64,000 nucleotides of DNA, taken from contig NZ_JALJRY010000004.1 in the NCBI RefSeq assembly GCF_024519455.1, forward strand, positions 372,001 to 436,000, written 5' to 3'. The first letter of the stretch is position 1. Each line of letters begins with the position of its first letter. The notes under the pieces were generated by a model. The model ran no database searches and was not told the origin of the DNA. It saw nothing but the letters and a program-made list of their open reading frames with translations. Position numbers and translations under genes: made by a program. Shown one piece after another: positions 33,834 to 42,421 of this stretch. Source of the DNA: Streptomyces sp. STR69. GTDB lineage: Bacteria; Actinomycetota; Actinomycetes; Streptomycetales; Streptomycetaceae.

Positions 33834-35519
33834 GTGCGCGACACACTCAGACGTTCCAGACGCAGGCTCCTTGCCCTGCTCGGTACCGCAGCCCTGGCCA
33901 TGGCCGGGGCCATCGCTCTGCCCGGTACCGCACAGGCGGCCAACGTCCTGACCAACCCCGGCTTCGAGTCGGGTTCCCTGTCCCCCTGGTCCTGCACCGG
34001 AAACCTCGGCTCGGTGGTCTCCTCTCCGGTGCACGGTGGCTCCAAGGCCCTTGCGGGCGCGGTGAGTTCGAGCGACACCGCACAGTGCTCCCAGACGGTC
34101 GCCGTGCAACCGAACACGGCGTACTCGCTCAGCGGCTGGGTGCGCGGCAGTTATGTCTACCTCGGTGTCAACGGCGGTTCCTCGACGTGGACTTCGTCCC
34201 CGTCGGCGTACGCCCAGTTGACGACGTCGTTCACCACCGGCGCCTCGCAGACCAGCGCCACCATCTACGTCCACGGCTGGTACGCGCAGGGCACCTACTA
34301 CGCGGACGACATCAGCCTCGACGGCCCCGGCGGTGGCGGTGGTGGCGACACCCAGGCCCCGACCGCGCCGACCGGACTGACCTCCACGGGCAAGACGTCC
34401 TCCAGCGTGTCCCTGTCGTGGGGCGCCGCGACGGACAACGTGGGTGTCACGGCGTACGACATCTACAGCGGTGCGAACCAGGTCCTCAGCGTCTCCGGTA
34501 CGAGCGCCACGGTCAGCGGGCTCTCGTCCAGCACCGCGTACACGTTCACCGTGAAGGCGCGGGACGCGGCCGGGAACTCCTCCGCGGCGTCCAACTCCGT
34601 GAGCGTCACCACGGACGCGGGCACCGGCGGCGGCACCGGCTTCAAGCAGGCCGCGCCCTATCTGTACGAAGGGTGGGGCGACCCGCCCAACCCGGCGACG
34701 GTGATGGCCGCGACGGGCGTCAAGTGGTTCACGATGGCGTTCGTGCTGGACTCCGGCGGCTGCAACCCCGCCTGGGACGGCAGCCGGGCGCTGACCGGCG
34801 GCGTCGACCAGACGGCGATCAACCAGATCCGTGGGGCCGGCGGTGACATCGTGCCGTCGTTCGGCGGCTGGCAGGGCAGCAAGCTCGGCGCCAACTGCTC
34901 CTCCGCGAGCGCGCTCGCCGGGGCGCTGCAGAAGGTGATCAGCGCCTACGGCCTCAAGGCCATCGACATGGACATCGAGAACACGGACGAGTTCGAGAAC
35001 GAGGCCGTCCAGGCGAAGATCCTCACCGCGCTGAAGACCGTCAAGGCCAACAACCCCGGCCTGAAGACGATCGTCACCTTCGGCACCTCGACCACCGGCC
35101 CGACGTACTACGGCAACCGGCTGATCGAGCAGGCGCAGTCCCTCAACGCCGGCATCGACGTCTTCACCATCATGCCGTTCGACTTCGGCGGCGGCTCCGA
35201 CATGTACGGCAACACGGTCTCCGCGGCCGAGGGCCTGAAGACCAAGCTGAAGTCCACCTTCGGGTGGGACGACGCGACGGCCTACTCGCACATCGGCATC
35301 TCCGGCATGAACGGTCTCAGCGACCAGCAGGAGAACACCACTCCGGCGATCTGGACCCAGATCCGCGACTGGTCCAACTCGCACCACATCGCGCGGCTCG
35401 CCTACTGGGCCGTGAACCGCGACCGGCCGTGCGCCGGTGGCGGAGTGGTCAGCAACTGCTCCGGCATCAACCAGAGCACCTGGCAGTTCACGTCCATCAC
35501 GGCCGGCTTCACCGGCTGA
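33834..35519 (+). CDS. Secreted GH18 chitinase with N-terminal carbohydrate-binding and FN3 domains
   Basis: 561 residues. Signal peptide to about residue 36 (cleavage after GTAQA). Then a beta-sandwich carbohydrate-binding module (NVLTNPGFESGSLSPW, about 37-160), a Gly-rich linker, an FN3 domain (APTGLTSTGKTSSSVSLSW, about 178-260), a second Gly/Thr linker, and the GH18 barrel. The acid/base glutamate is E382 in AIDMDIEN, a short variant of D-x-x-D-x-D-x-E. GTG 33834 follows AGGGAG and puts the signal peptide at the start. It hydrolyses chitin outside the cell, and the dre site upstream links it to GlcNAc control. Confidence 0.92.
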   Translation: MRDTLRRSRRRLLALLGTAALAMAGAIALPGTAQAANVLTNPGFESGSLSPWSCTGNLGSVVSSPVHGGSKALAGAVSSSDTAQCSQTVAVQPNTAYSLSGWVRGSYVYLGVNGGSSTWTSSPSAYAQLTTSFTTGASQTSATIYVHGWYAQGTYYADDISLDGPGGGGGGDTQAPTAPTGLTSTGKTSSSVSLSWGAATDNVGVTAYDIYSGANQVLSVSGTSATVSGLSSSTAYTFTVKARDAAGNSSAASNSVSVTTDAGTGGGTGFKQAAPYLYEGWGDPPNPATVMAATGVKWFTMAFVLDSGGCNPAWDGSRALTGGVDQTAINQIRGAGGDIVPSFGGWQGSKLGANCSSASALAGALQKVISAYGLKAIDMDIENTDEFENEAVQAKILTALKTVKANNPGLKTIVTFGTSTTGPTYYGNRLIEQAQSLNAGIDVFTIMPFDFGGGSDMYGNTVSAAEGLKTKLKSTFGWDDATAYSHIGISGMNGLSDQQENTTPAIWTQIRDWSNSHHIARLAYWAVNRDRPCAGGGVVSNCSGINQSTWQFTSITAGFTG

Positions 35520-35522
35520 GCG

Positions 35523-36407
35523 TCAGCGTGGGGGTGCCCCGTCCGGGTACCCCCACGCCCGCGCCAACTCCCTGAGCCTGGGCGGCAGTTCAGTGGCCGG
35601 ATCGGCGGTGCGGGCGGGCTGGACCCGGCCCGACTTGAGGGTGCTGCTCCAGTCGCCGAGCTGCGGCCGGTGGACGCCGTGGTCCTTGCTGCCGTAGTCG
35701 AGCATGCCGCTCTCCCAGGGCACACCGAGGTACTCGCACAGGCCGCGGGTCGACTTCTCCGGTTCGGCGGTGAGGTCCTCGTACGTCATCACATGGGCGT
35801 CGAGATGCTGCCGGGCCTCCTCCAACTTCTCGGCGTAGCCCAGGACTTCGGCGCGTATCGCCTCGTGGTCGGGGTCGTCCCGGCGGGCGGTGAGCGAGGC
35901 GACGACCGCACCGGGGTGGCGCAGCAGCAGGATGTAGCGGGCATGCGGCCAACATCGGTGCAGGCGGGGCCAGATGAGGGTGTTGGGCGGGGTCTTGTCG
36001 ACGATGACGTCCTTGCCGCTGCGCTGCAGTTCGAGGTGGAGCACCCGGTCCCACAGGACGTGTTCCAGTTCCTCCTTGTCGAGCGCGAGCTCCCGCATGG
36101 CGTCGTCGCTGAACTCACGGGACAGATGGACGTGCAGGGTCCGCAGATGCATCTCGTGCGGGGCGCGGATCCGGCTGTGACTGTTCATCAGCACCCGCAG
36201 CAGCGTGGACCCGGAGCGCACGGACGACAGCACGAACACCGGCGAATCCACCAGGCGCGGGGCGCGCGGCGCGGTGTAGCCGTCCGCGGCCGGCCGGGGC
36301 GCGGGCATCGCGTCGAGCTGGCGGCGCGGCGGGCTGACCGCCTGCGCCATCAGCCTCCCCCGCCGCCTGAGCCCCTTGCCGATCGCGGACATCCGCGGGT
36401 CTCGCAT
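35523..36407 (-). CDS. Sulfotransferase-family protein
   Basis: 294 residues. The 5'-phosphosulfate loop is VLSSVRSGSTLLRVLMNSH, and the 3'-phosphate motif is in LLRHPGAVVASL. No signal peptide. Such enzymes use PAPS to sulfate small molecules or glycans. ATG 36407 follows AAAGG; the longer frame has no site. It is convergent with the chitinase; their stops are three bases apart and a hairpin lies inside its last codons. Acceptor unknown. Confidence 0.85.
   Translation of the reverse strand: MRDPRMSAIGKGLRRRGRLMAQAVSPPRRQLDAMPAPRPAADGYTAPRAPRLVDSPVFVLSSVRSGSTLLRVLMNSHSRIRAPHEMHLRTLHVHLSREFSDDAMRELALDKEELEHVLWDRVLHLELQRSGKDVIVDKTPPNTLIWPRLHRCWPHARYILLLRHPGAVVASLTARRDDPDHEAIRAEVLGYAEKLEEARQHLDAHVMTYEDLTAEPEKSTRGLCEYLGVPWESGMLDYGSKDHGVHRPQLGDWSSTLKSGRVQPARTADPATELPPRLRELARAWGYPDGAPPR
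35526..35558. terminator. Bidirectional hairpin between chitinase and sulfotransferase
   Basis: GCGTGGGGGT (35526-35535) pairs with ACCCCCACGC (35549-35558); inner bases extend the stem. It lies 6 bp after the chitinase stop and within the last codons of the convergent gene, so it could end both transcripts. Confidence 0.65.
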
Positions 36408-36584
36408 GCTGACACCTTTCTCTCGCCGTTCCCCCCGGATCCCAGAGGGGGCAGGCGAACTCCAGGTGTCACGGAGTCGAACGGCGCAAGCCGAAATCAG
36501 CCGAAAAGAGCTGCTGACCTGCCCACTTACCGTTTCCTTAATTCTTGATGGGAACTGGTCCACGCCTCGGGACGCGCAGCGGTC

Positions 36585-37835
36585 TCAGAACCGTCCCGAG
36601 CCGCGATACAGCTCCAGATCCCCGTCGAGTTCCACGGCCAGCACGGTCGCATGCGGGTCGAGGTCCGCTGCGGCGGGCGGGTCGATCCACAGCACGCCGA
36701 CCGCCTCGTGCAGGCCGCCGATCACTCGGTGGGCGAGTTCGGTGCCGGTGCCGAGCACGGTGACCCTGCGGACCGGGGTGACCAGCCCTCGGACGCCGAT
36801 CTCGGCGCGTGGGACGTCGAACAGGGTGAGATAGAGGGTGCGGCCGTCGGCGGAGAGGGTGCTCGGCCCGTAGTGGTGACCGGCAGGGAGGCCGCGGACG
36901 GTGCCGTACACGGCGTCGGAGTGCTTCCGGATCCACTCCCCCAGGCCTTCGAGGCGCTCGACCTGCGGCGCGGGGATGGTGCCGTCCTCCATCGGGCCGA
37001 CGTCCAGGAGGAGGTTGCCGCCCCCGCCGATCGTCTCCGTGAAGTAACGGACCAGCTGGCTCAGCGACTTGTGGTTGTCGTCGTGGTGCTGGTAGCCCCA
37101 CGAGTCGTTGATGGTGAGGCACAACTCCCAGGGCCCGTCCGGGGGTTCGATGGGGGCGCCCTGTTCCGGTGTCGCGTAGTCGCCCTCGCTGAGCATGCGG
37201 GCGTTGAAGACGACGTGCGGTGAGTACGAGCGGATGAGCGCGGCGAGTTCCTTGATGCGCCACTGCTCCTCGCTGCGGTCCCACTCACCGTCGAACCACA
37301 TCAGGTCGGGCCGGTAGCGGGAGGCCAACTCCCGTATCTGGCCGTCCCGGTAGACGATGAACCGCTCCCAGGCGTCCAGGTCCTCGAACTCGGCCGCGAC
37401 CTCGGAGTACCGGTTGTCCTCCTGCTCCGGCGGGCGGCCCGGCTTGCGGGTGGTGGCGTAGTCGGGGTGGTTCCAGTCGGAGTGCGAGTAGTAGAGGCCC
37501 ACCTTGAGGCCCTGCTCGCGGAGCGCGTCGGCGTAGCCGGTGAGGTAGTCCCTGCCCAGGTTGAGATCGCCGAACTCGGTGTCCCACAGGGCCACTCCGT
37601 CGTGGTGGCGGCTGGTGAGGACGGCGTACTTGGCGCCGGCGCGGGCGAACAGGTCCGCCCAGGCTTGCGGGTCGTACTGCGCGCCGGTGAAGCGGTCGAG
37701 CTGGGACATGTACTGGTCGTGCGGCACGATGTCGTCGTAGAACGACCAGGACTCCTGGACGCCGTCGACGGCGTAGATCCCCCAGTGGACGAAGATCCCC
37801 AACTTGGCGTCGGTGAACCACGGTTGCATGGGCAC
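36585..37835 (-). CDS. GH29 alpha-L-fucosidase, cytoplasmic
   Basis: 416 residues. The start WFTDAKLGIFVHWGIYAVDG is the GH29 hallmark, followed by SRHHDGVALWDTEFGDLN, YYSHSDWNHPD and the nucleophile D182 in LMWFDGEWD. No signal peptide, so it acts on imported fucosylated oligosaccharides. A small C-terminal beta domain follows. It is 86 bp from the GH38 gene, separated by a strong hairpin, and probably has its own promoter. L-fucose released here could enter the oxidation pathway encoded at 9.5-15.5 kb (inference). Confidence 0.93.
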   Translation of the reverse strand: MPMQPWFTDAKLGIFVHWGIYAVDGVQESWSFYDDIVPHDQYMSQLDRFTGAQYDPQAWADLFARAGAKYAVLTSRHHDGVALWDTEFGDLNLGRDYLTGYADALREQGLKVGLYYSHSDWNHPDYATTRKPGRPPEQEDNRYSEVAAEFEDLDAWERFIVYRDGQIRELASRYRPDLMWFDGEWDRSEEQWRIKELAALIRSYSPHVVFNARMLSEGDYATPEQGAPIEPPDGPWELCLTINDSWGYQHHDDNHKSLSQLVRYFTETIGGGGNLLLDVGPMEDGTIPAPQVERLEGLGEWIRKHSDAVYGTVRGLPAGHHYGPSTLSADGRTLYLTLFDVPRAEIGVRGLVTPVRRVTVLGTGTELAHRVIGGLHEAVGVLWIDPPAAADLDPHATVLAVELDGDLELYRGSGRF

Positions 37836-37876
37836 GGCTGAACTCCCGTTACGTACAAGGTCAGTTGGGGGATGTC

Positions 37877-37916
37877 AGGGGGCGGGCCCGGCGTGCGACG
37901 ACCGGGCCCGCCCCCT
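37877..37916. terminator. Strong hairpin after the GH38 gene
   Basis: A 15-bp perfect G/C-rich stem (37877-37891 with 37902-37916) and a 10-base loop start 5 bp past the alpha-mannosidase stop. It should separate the GH38 and GH29 transcripts. Confidence 0.8.
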
Positions 37917-37921
37917 GGGGT

Positions 37922-40900
37922 CTACTGGCCCGCGTCCGCCCGCTTCAGACGGAGCGTCAGGATCTGGAAGGGCCGCAGGGCGACGGCGACCGAGCCGCCG
38001 TCGAAGGAGACCTCCTCCTCCAGCGGTCGCTCCAGCAGGTCGGTGATCCGGGCACCGGCGAGCGGGAAGCCCGTGCGCAGCGTGCCCTCGGCTCGGCCGC
38101 CGTTCGACTCGTAGAGCCGGACCACGACATCGCCGGACCCGTCGTCGGCGAGCTTGACCGCCTCGACGGTGATGCCGTCGCCGTCGACGGAGACGACCGG
38201 CTGCGGGGCACCGCCCGAATCGGCCACCCGCAGCGGGAGGTTGAGGGCGTAGCCCTCGGCGACCGCGTCCTCGATGCTCGCGCCGGGCAGCAGCGAGTAG
38301 ACGAAGCGGTGCCTGCCCTGGTCGGCGCCCGGGTCCGGGATGCGCGGGGCGCGCACCAGGCTGAGGCGGACCGTGGTCGTCGTACCGCCGTCCTCGCGGA
38401 CGGTGCGGGAGACGTCGTGGCCGTACGTCGAGTCGTTGATGACGGCGACGCCGTAGCCGGGCTCGGCGAGGTGCACCCAGCGGTGGCCGGAGACCTCGAA
38501 ACGGGCCGCCTCCCAGCTGGTGTTGGTGTGGGTGGGCCGCTGGATGTGGCCGAACTGGATCTCGGCGGAGGAGTGCGCCGCGCGGATGTCGACCGGGAAG
38601 CCTGCCTTGAGGAACTTCTCGGCCTCGTGCCAGTCGATGTCGGTCTCGAAGTCGATCCGGGCGCTGCCGGCGCGCACGGTGATCGTCTGCACGATCTTCG
38701 AGCCCTTGCCGAAGGACCGCTCCACGCGGATCGCGCCGAGCAGCGGGTCCTGCTCGACCACCGTGATGGAGTCGGCGGTCAGGAGGTCGGTGAAGCGGTT
38801 CTTGTAGTGCTTGTCGACGTCCCAGGCGTCCCAGTAGTTGGGCAGGTCGGTGTGCAGGCGCAGCAAGTTGCCCTGGTCGGCGAGGACTTCACGGCCGCCG
38901 TGACGCAGGTCGCGCACCGAGGCGAGGGTGCCGTCGTCGGCGAGTTCGACGCGGACGATGCCGTTGTCGAGGACGCGGTCGGTGACGGTCACCGCCTGCG
39001 GGACGTACTCGGCGGCCAGCTCGGCGCTGCCGTTCGCCGGGACCGTCGCGTACATCGGCACGCCGGTCGCGGTGCGGATGACCTCGGCACGGTCGTAGGG
39101 GCTGGTGTTGAAGACGCGGGTCTCGCTGCCGCCGAGCGCGGCGACGGCCGCCGTCGTCAGCTCCTCCAACTCCGTTGCCACGCGGGCGTATTCGGCCTCG
39201 GCCTCGCGGTGCACCCAGGCGATCGAGGAGCCCGGCAGGATGTCGTGGAACTGGTGCAGCAGCACCGTCTTCCACAGCCGGTCCAGCTTCTCGTACGGGT
39301 ACGCGTAGCCCGGTGCGTGCAGCGCGGCCGTGGTCGCCCACAACTCGGCCTCGCGCAGCTTGTGTTCGCTGCGCCGGTTGCCCTGCTTGGTGCGGGCCTG
39401 GGAGGTGTAGGTGGCGCGGTGGAGTTCGAGGTAGAGCTCGCCTACCCAGACCGGGGCGTCGGGGTACTCGGCGCGGGCCTTGGCGAAGAACTCGTCGGGG
39501 TGCTCGACGACGACCTTGGGCGAACCCTCCAAGTCGGCGAGCCTGCGCGCGCGTTCCATGATCTCGCGGGTGGGGCCGCCACCGCCGTCGCCCCAGCCGA
39601 AGGGGGCCAGGGAGCGGGTGGCGCTGCCCTTCTCCTGGTAGTTGCGGACCGCGCGGGACATCTCCTCGCCGCTGAAGCGGGCGTTGTAGGTGTCGACCGG
39701 CGGGAAGTGGGTGAAGATGCGGGTGCCGTCGATGCCCTCCCACCAGAAGGTGTGGTGGGGGAACTTGTTGGTCTGGTTCCAGGAGATCTTCTGGGTGAGG
39801 AACCACTCGTTGCCTGCGAGCTTGGCGAGCTGCGGGTAGGCCGCGTTGTAGCCGAAGGAGTCGGGCAGCCAGACGCCCTTGGTCTCGACGCCGAAGTGCT
39901 CGATGAAGAACCGCTTGCCGTGGATCAGTTGGCGGGCGATGGCCTCGCCGCCGGGCAGGTTGCCGTCGGACTCGACCCACATGCCGCCGACCGGCGCCCA
40001 CTGGCCGCGCTTGACGGACTCCTGGATGCGGGCCCACACCTGCGGGTAGTTGTCGCGGACCCACTCGTACTGCTGGGCCTGCGAGCAGGCGAAGATGAAG
40101 TCCTCGTACTCGTCGGCGAGGGAGGTCACGTTCGAGAAGGTGCGGGACGTCTTGCGCTTGGTCTCGCGGATCGGCCACAGCCACGCCGAGTCGATGTGCG
40201 CGTGCCCGACACCGGAGACGATGTGCGCGCTGGCGTTGGCGGGCTTGGACAGCACCGGCTTGAGCGCGGCCCGTACGTCGGCGGCCGTGCCGGCGACGTC
40301 GTCGAGGTCGAGGAGGTCCAGGGCGCGGTCGAGCGCGTGCATGATCTCGTGACGGCGGGGGTCGTGCTCGCCCAGTTCCAGCATCAGTTCGCGCAGCACC
40401 TGGACGTCGAGGTCGAGGTGGAAGACCTCCTCGTCGAGGACGGCGAGATCGGCGCGGCGGAATGTATACAGTGGACGGTCGCCCGCCGTCAGTACGTCGC
40501 CGAGTGGTGTCGGCTCGGAGAAGTTGTTGGCGAGGATGTCGGGGTTGGAGGCCGCCTCGACCAGGTAGTCGATCGCCTCTCCGCCGGTCGCCGGGTTGGC
40601 GATCGCCACGTACTGGTTGAGCGGGTTGACCGCCTTCAGCGGCGTCCCGTCCACGAGGTGGACCAGCGCCTCGGCCTGGTTGCCCGGCCAGTCGCCGACG
40701 AAGCCGAGGTCGATGACGGCCTCGACACGCTTCCCGGCCCACTCCGCGGGCACCTGTCCACGCATCCGGAACCAGGTGGTGCCCCACGGCGGGCCCCACG
40801 GGGTGTCCATCGCGAACGGCTTGTACGGCGCCGCGGCGGCCTCCTCGAAGGGGACCGGCTCGCCGGGGGCCTGCCAGGCCTCGACCGTGAAGGGAGCGGT

Positions 40901-40981
40901 GGCCGCGTAGATCGCGGGCTTGATCCGCTGGTCATGGGCGCGCTGGACGCGCTCCTCGATCCGGCTGCGTTCGTCGTGCAT
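37922..40981 (-). CDS. GH38 alpha-mannosidase, cytoplasmic
   Basis: 1019 residues, the normal size of bacterial GH38 enzymes. The zinc-site motif is GHAHIDSAWLWPIRETKRK, the nucleophile is D374 in WLPDSFGYNAAYPQL, and the central helical domain and C-terminal beta-sandwich (TDIDWHEAEKFLKAGFPVDI) are complete. No signal peptide. It removes mannose from imported mannosides or N-glycan fragments. ATG 40981; a palindromic GAAAGCGCTTAC box is 80 bp upstream. It follows the GH4 gene by 102 bp on the same strand. Confidence 0.94.
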   Translation of the reverse strand: MHDERSRIEERVQRAHDQRIKPAIYAATAPFTVEAWQAPGEPVPFEEAAAAPYKPFAMDTPWGPPWGTTWFRMRGQVPAEWAGKRVEAVIDLGFVGDWPGNQAEALVHLVDGTPLKAVNPLNQYVAIANPATGGEAIDYLVEAASNPDILANNFSEPTPLGDVLTAGDRPLYTFRRADLAVLDEEVFHLDLDVQVLRELMLELGEHDPRRHEIMHALDRALDLLDLDDVAGTAADVRAALKPVLSKPANASAHIVSGVGHAHIDSAWLWPIRETKRKTSRTFSNVTSLADEYEDFIFACSQAQQYEWVRDNYPQVWARIQESVKRGQWAPVGGMWVESDGNLPGGEAIARQLIHGKRFFIEHFGVETKGVWLPDSFGYNAAYPQLAKLAGNEWFLTQKISWNQTNKFPHHTFWWEGIDGTRIFTHFPPVDTYNARFSGEEMSRAVRNYQEKGSATRSLAPFGWGDGGGGPTREIMERARRLADLEGSPKVVVEHPDEFFAKARAEYPDAPVWVGELYLELHRATYTSQARTKQGNRRSEHKLREAELWATTAALHAPGYAYPYEKLDRLWKTVLLHQFHDILPGSSIAWVHREAEAEYARVATELEELTTAAVAALGGSETRVFNTSPYDRAEVIRTATGVPMYATVPANGSAELAAEYVPQAVTVTDRVLDNGIVRVELADDGTLASVRDLRHGGREVLADQGNLLRLHTDLPNYWDAWDVDKHYKNRFTDLLTADSITVVEQDPLLGAIRVERSFGKGSKIVQTITVRAGSARIDFETDIDWHEAEKFLKAGFPVDIRAAHSSAEIQFGHIQRPTHTNTSWEAARFEVSGHRWVHLAEPGYGVAVINDSTYGHDVSRTVREDGGTTTTVRLSLVRAPRIPDPGADQGRHRFVYSLLPGASIEDAVAEGYALNLPLRVADSGGAPQPVVSVDGDGITVEAVKLADDGSGDVVVRLYESNGGRAEGTLRTGFPLAGARITDLLERPLEEEVSFDGGSVAVALRPFQILTLRLKRADAGQ

Positions 40982-41060
40982 GGGAAGTCTCCAGGGAACC
41001 AGGGAGCTGAGCTGCTGAGAACTTGGGGAGCTGTTGAGAACTCGCTGCCGAGAACTCGGG

Positions 41061-41072
41061 GAAAGCGCTTAC
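41061..41072. promoter_or_regulatory. LacI-type operator-like palindrome upstream of the GH38 gene
   Basis: GAAAGCGCTTAC contains the 8-bp palindrome AAGCGCTT, the core typical of LacI/CebR-type operators in actinobacteria, 80 bp before the mannosidase start. Three copies of GAGAACT (41017, 41036, 41050) lie between it and the gene. No LacI-family gene is in the window. Confidence 0.35.
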
Positions 41073-41083
41073 TGGGGCGGTGC

Positions 41084-42421
41084 CTACTTAAGGTACGCCA
41101 GACCCGGGTGGACCTCGGTGTAGCCCTCGACCAGGCGGCGTGCGACGTTCACGGAGTCGACCAGCGGGTGCAGCGCGAAGGCCTTCACCGCCGTCGTGCG
41201 GGAGCCGTTCTCGGCCGCCGAGAGGACCTCGCGCTCGACGCCCTTGACCGCGCAGACCAGGCCGGTGGCATGGTCGGGCAGCGGGTCGACCGCGACGGGG
41301 TGGGCGCCGTTGGCGTCGACCAGGCACGGCACCTCGATGACGGCGTCCGTGTCGAGGACCGACAGCGCGCCCTGGTTGCGGACGTTGAGGATCAGGGTGG
41401 TGCGCTCGTCGCGGGCGATGGCCCGCATCAGGGCGAGGGCGACCTTCTCGTAACCGCCGGAGAGGTCGTCGGCGTCGCGTTCGCCGGCGCCGGCCGTCTC
41501 CCGGTTCTCCGACATGTAGGTCGCCTCGCGCTCGGCGCGGGTACGGTCCCAGGCGGTCAGCGCGGCGGCGTCCGGGTGCTTCATCTCGTCGTAGAACTGG
41601 GCCTGTTGGTCGCGCAGGAACGCGCCGCGGGTGCGCTCGACCTCGCTGTAGGCGCGGACGGTCTCGCGGTTGAAGTAGTAGTAGTGCAGGTACTCGTTCG
41701 GGATGGCGCCGAGCGACTGCAGCCAGTCGGTGCCGAAGAGCTTGCCCTCCTCGAAGGAGCCGAGCAGGTCCGGGTCGGCGAGCAGGCGCGGGAGTTCGTC
41801 ACGGCCGGCGACGCGCAGGCCGCGTACCCAGCCGAGGTGGTTGAGGCCGACGTAGTCGATGTAGGCCTCGCGCGGGTTGGCGCCGAGCACCTTGGCGATA
41901 CGGCGGCCGAGGCCGACCGGTGAGTCGCAGATACCGATGACGCGGTCGCCGAGGTGGCGGGACATGGCCTCGGTGACCAGGCCCGCCGGGTTGGTGAAGT
42001 TGATGACCCAGGCGTCGGGGGCGAGGCGGGCGACGCGCTGCGCGATGTCGACGGCGACCGGGACGGTTCGTAGACCATAGGCAATACCGCCGGCGCCGAC
42101 CGTCTCCTGGCCGAGGACGCCCTGGGCGAGGGCCACCCGCTCGTCGTTCGCACGTCCCTCCAGGCCGCCTACGCGGATCGCGGAGAAGACGAAGTCGGCT
42201 CCGCGCAGGGCCTCGTCGAGGTCGGTGGTGGCGGTGACGGTGGGGGCGTCGGGCACGGTGGCGGCCTGTTCGGCCAGTACACGGGCGACCGCATACAGTC
42301 GACTGTCGTCGAGATCGTGCAGCACCACCTCCGTGACCCGGCCCTCGCCGCGGTCCGTGAGCAGTGCCCCGTACACGAGCGGTACGCGGAACCCGCCGCC
42401 GCCCAGAATCGTCAGCTTCAC
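41084..42421 (-). CDS. GH4 family NAD- and metal-dependent glycosidase (6-phospho-beta-glucosidase type)
   Basis: 445 residues. The NAD-binding start is LTILGGGGFRVPLVYGALL; FSAIRVGGLEGR, GICDSPVGLG (metal-ligand cysteine), YVGLNHLGWV (metal-ligand histidine) and the late EVPCLVDANGAHPV are typical of the 6-phospho-beta-glucosidase branch. GH4 enzymes cleave by oxidation, elimination and reduction. GTG 42421 follows GAAAGG and overlaps the DeoR repressor stop by four bases. No PTS genes are near, so the source of a phosphorylated substrate would be the nearby kinase or a phospho-glycan. Confidence 0.9.
   Translation of the reverse strand: MKLTILGGGGFRVPLVYGALLTDRGEGRVTEVVLHDLDDSRLYAVARVLAEQAATVPDAPTVTATTDLDEALRGADFVFSAIRVGGLEGRANDERVALAQGVLGQETVGAGGIAYGLRTVPVAVDIAQRVARLAPDAWVINFTNPAGLVTEAMSRHLGDRVIGICDSPVGLGRRIAKVLGANPREAYIDYVGLNHLGWVRGLRVAGRDELPRLLADPDLLGSFEEGKLFGTDWLQSLGAIPNEYLHYYYFNRETVRAYSEVERTRGAFLRDQQAQFYDEMKHPDAAALTAWDRTRAEREATYMSENRETAGAGERDADDLSGGYEKVALALMRAIARDERTTLILNVRNQGALSVLDTDAVIEVPCLVDANGAHPVAVDPLPDHATGLVCAVKGVEREVLSAAENGSRTTAVKAFALHPLVDSVNVARRLVEGYTEVHPGLAYLK

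Noticed and set aside
36410..36471. TGACACCT ... AGGTGTCA inverted repeat upstream of the sulfotransferase gene
   Set aside because: Eight-base arms 46 bases apart are plausible by chance, and one arm overlaps the ribosome site; nothing else supports an operator.
37865..41923. Plus-strand open frame of 1352 codons
   Set aside because: It lies antisense to the GH38 and GH4 genes, whose motifs and codon bias are clear; the frame is open only because high GC removes stops. Its composition is Gly/Arg/Asp/Val-rich and matches no family.
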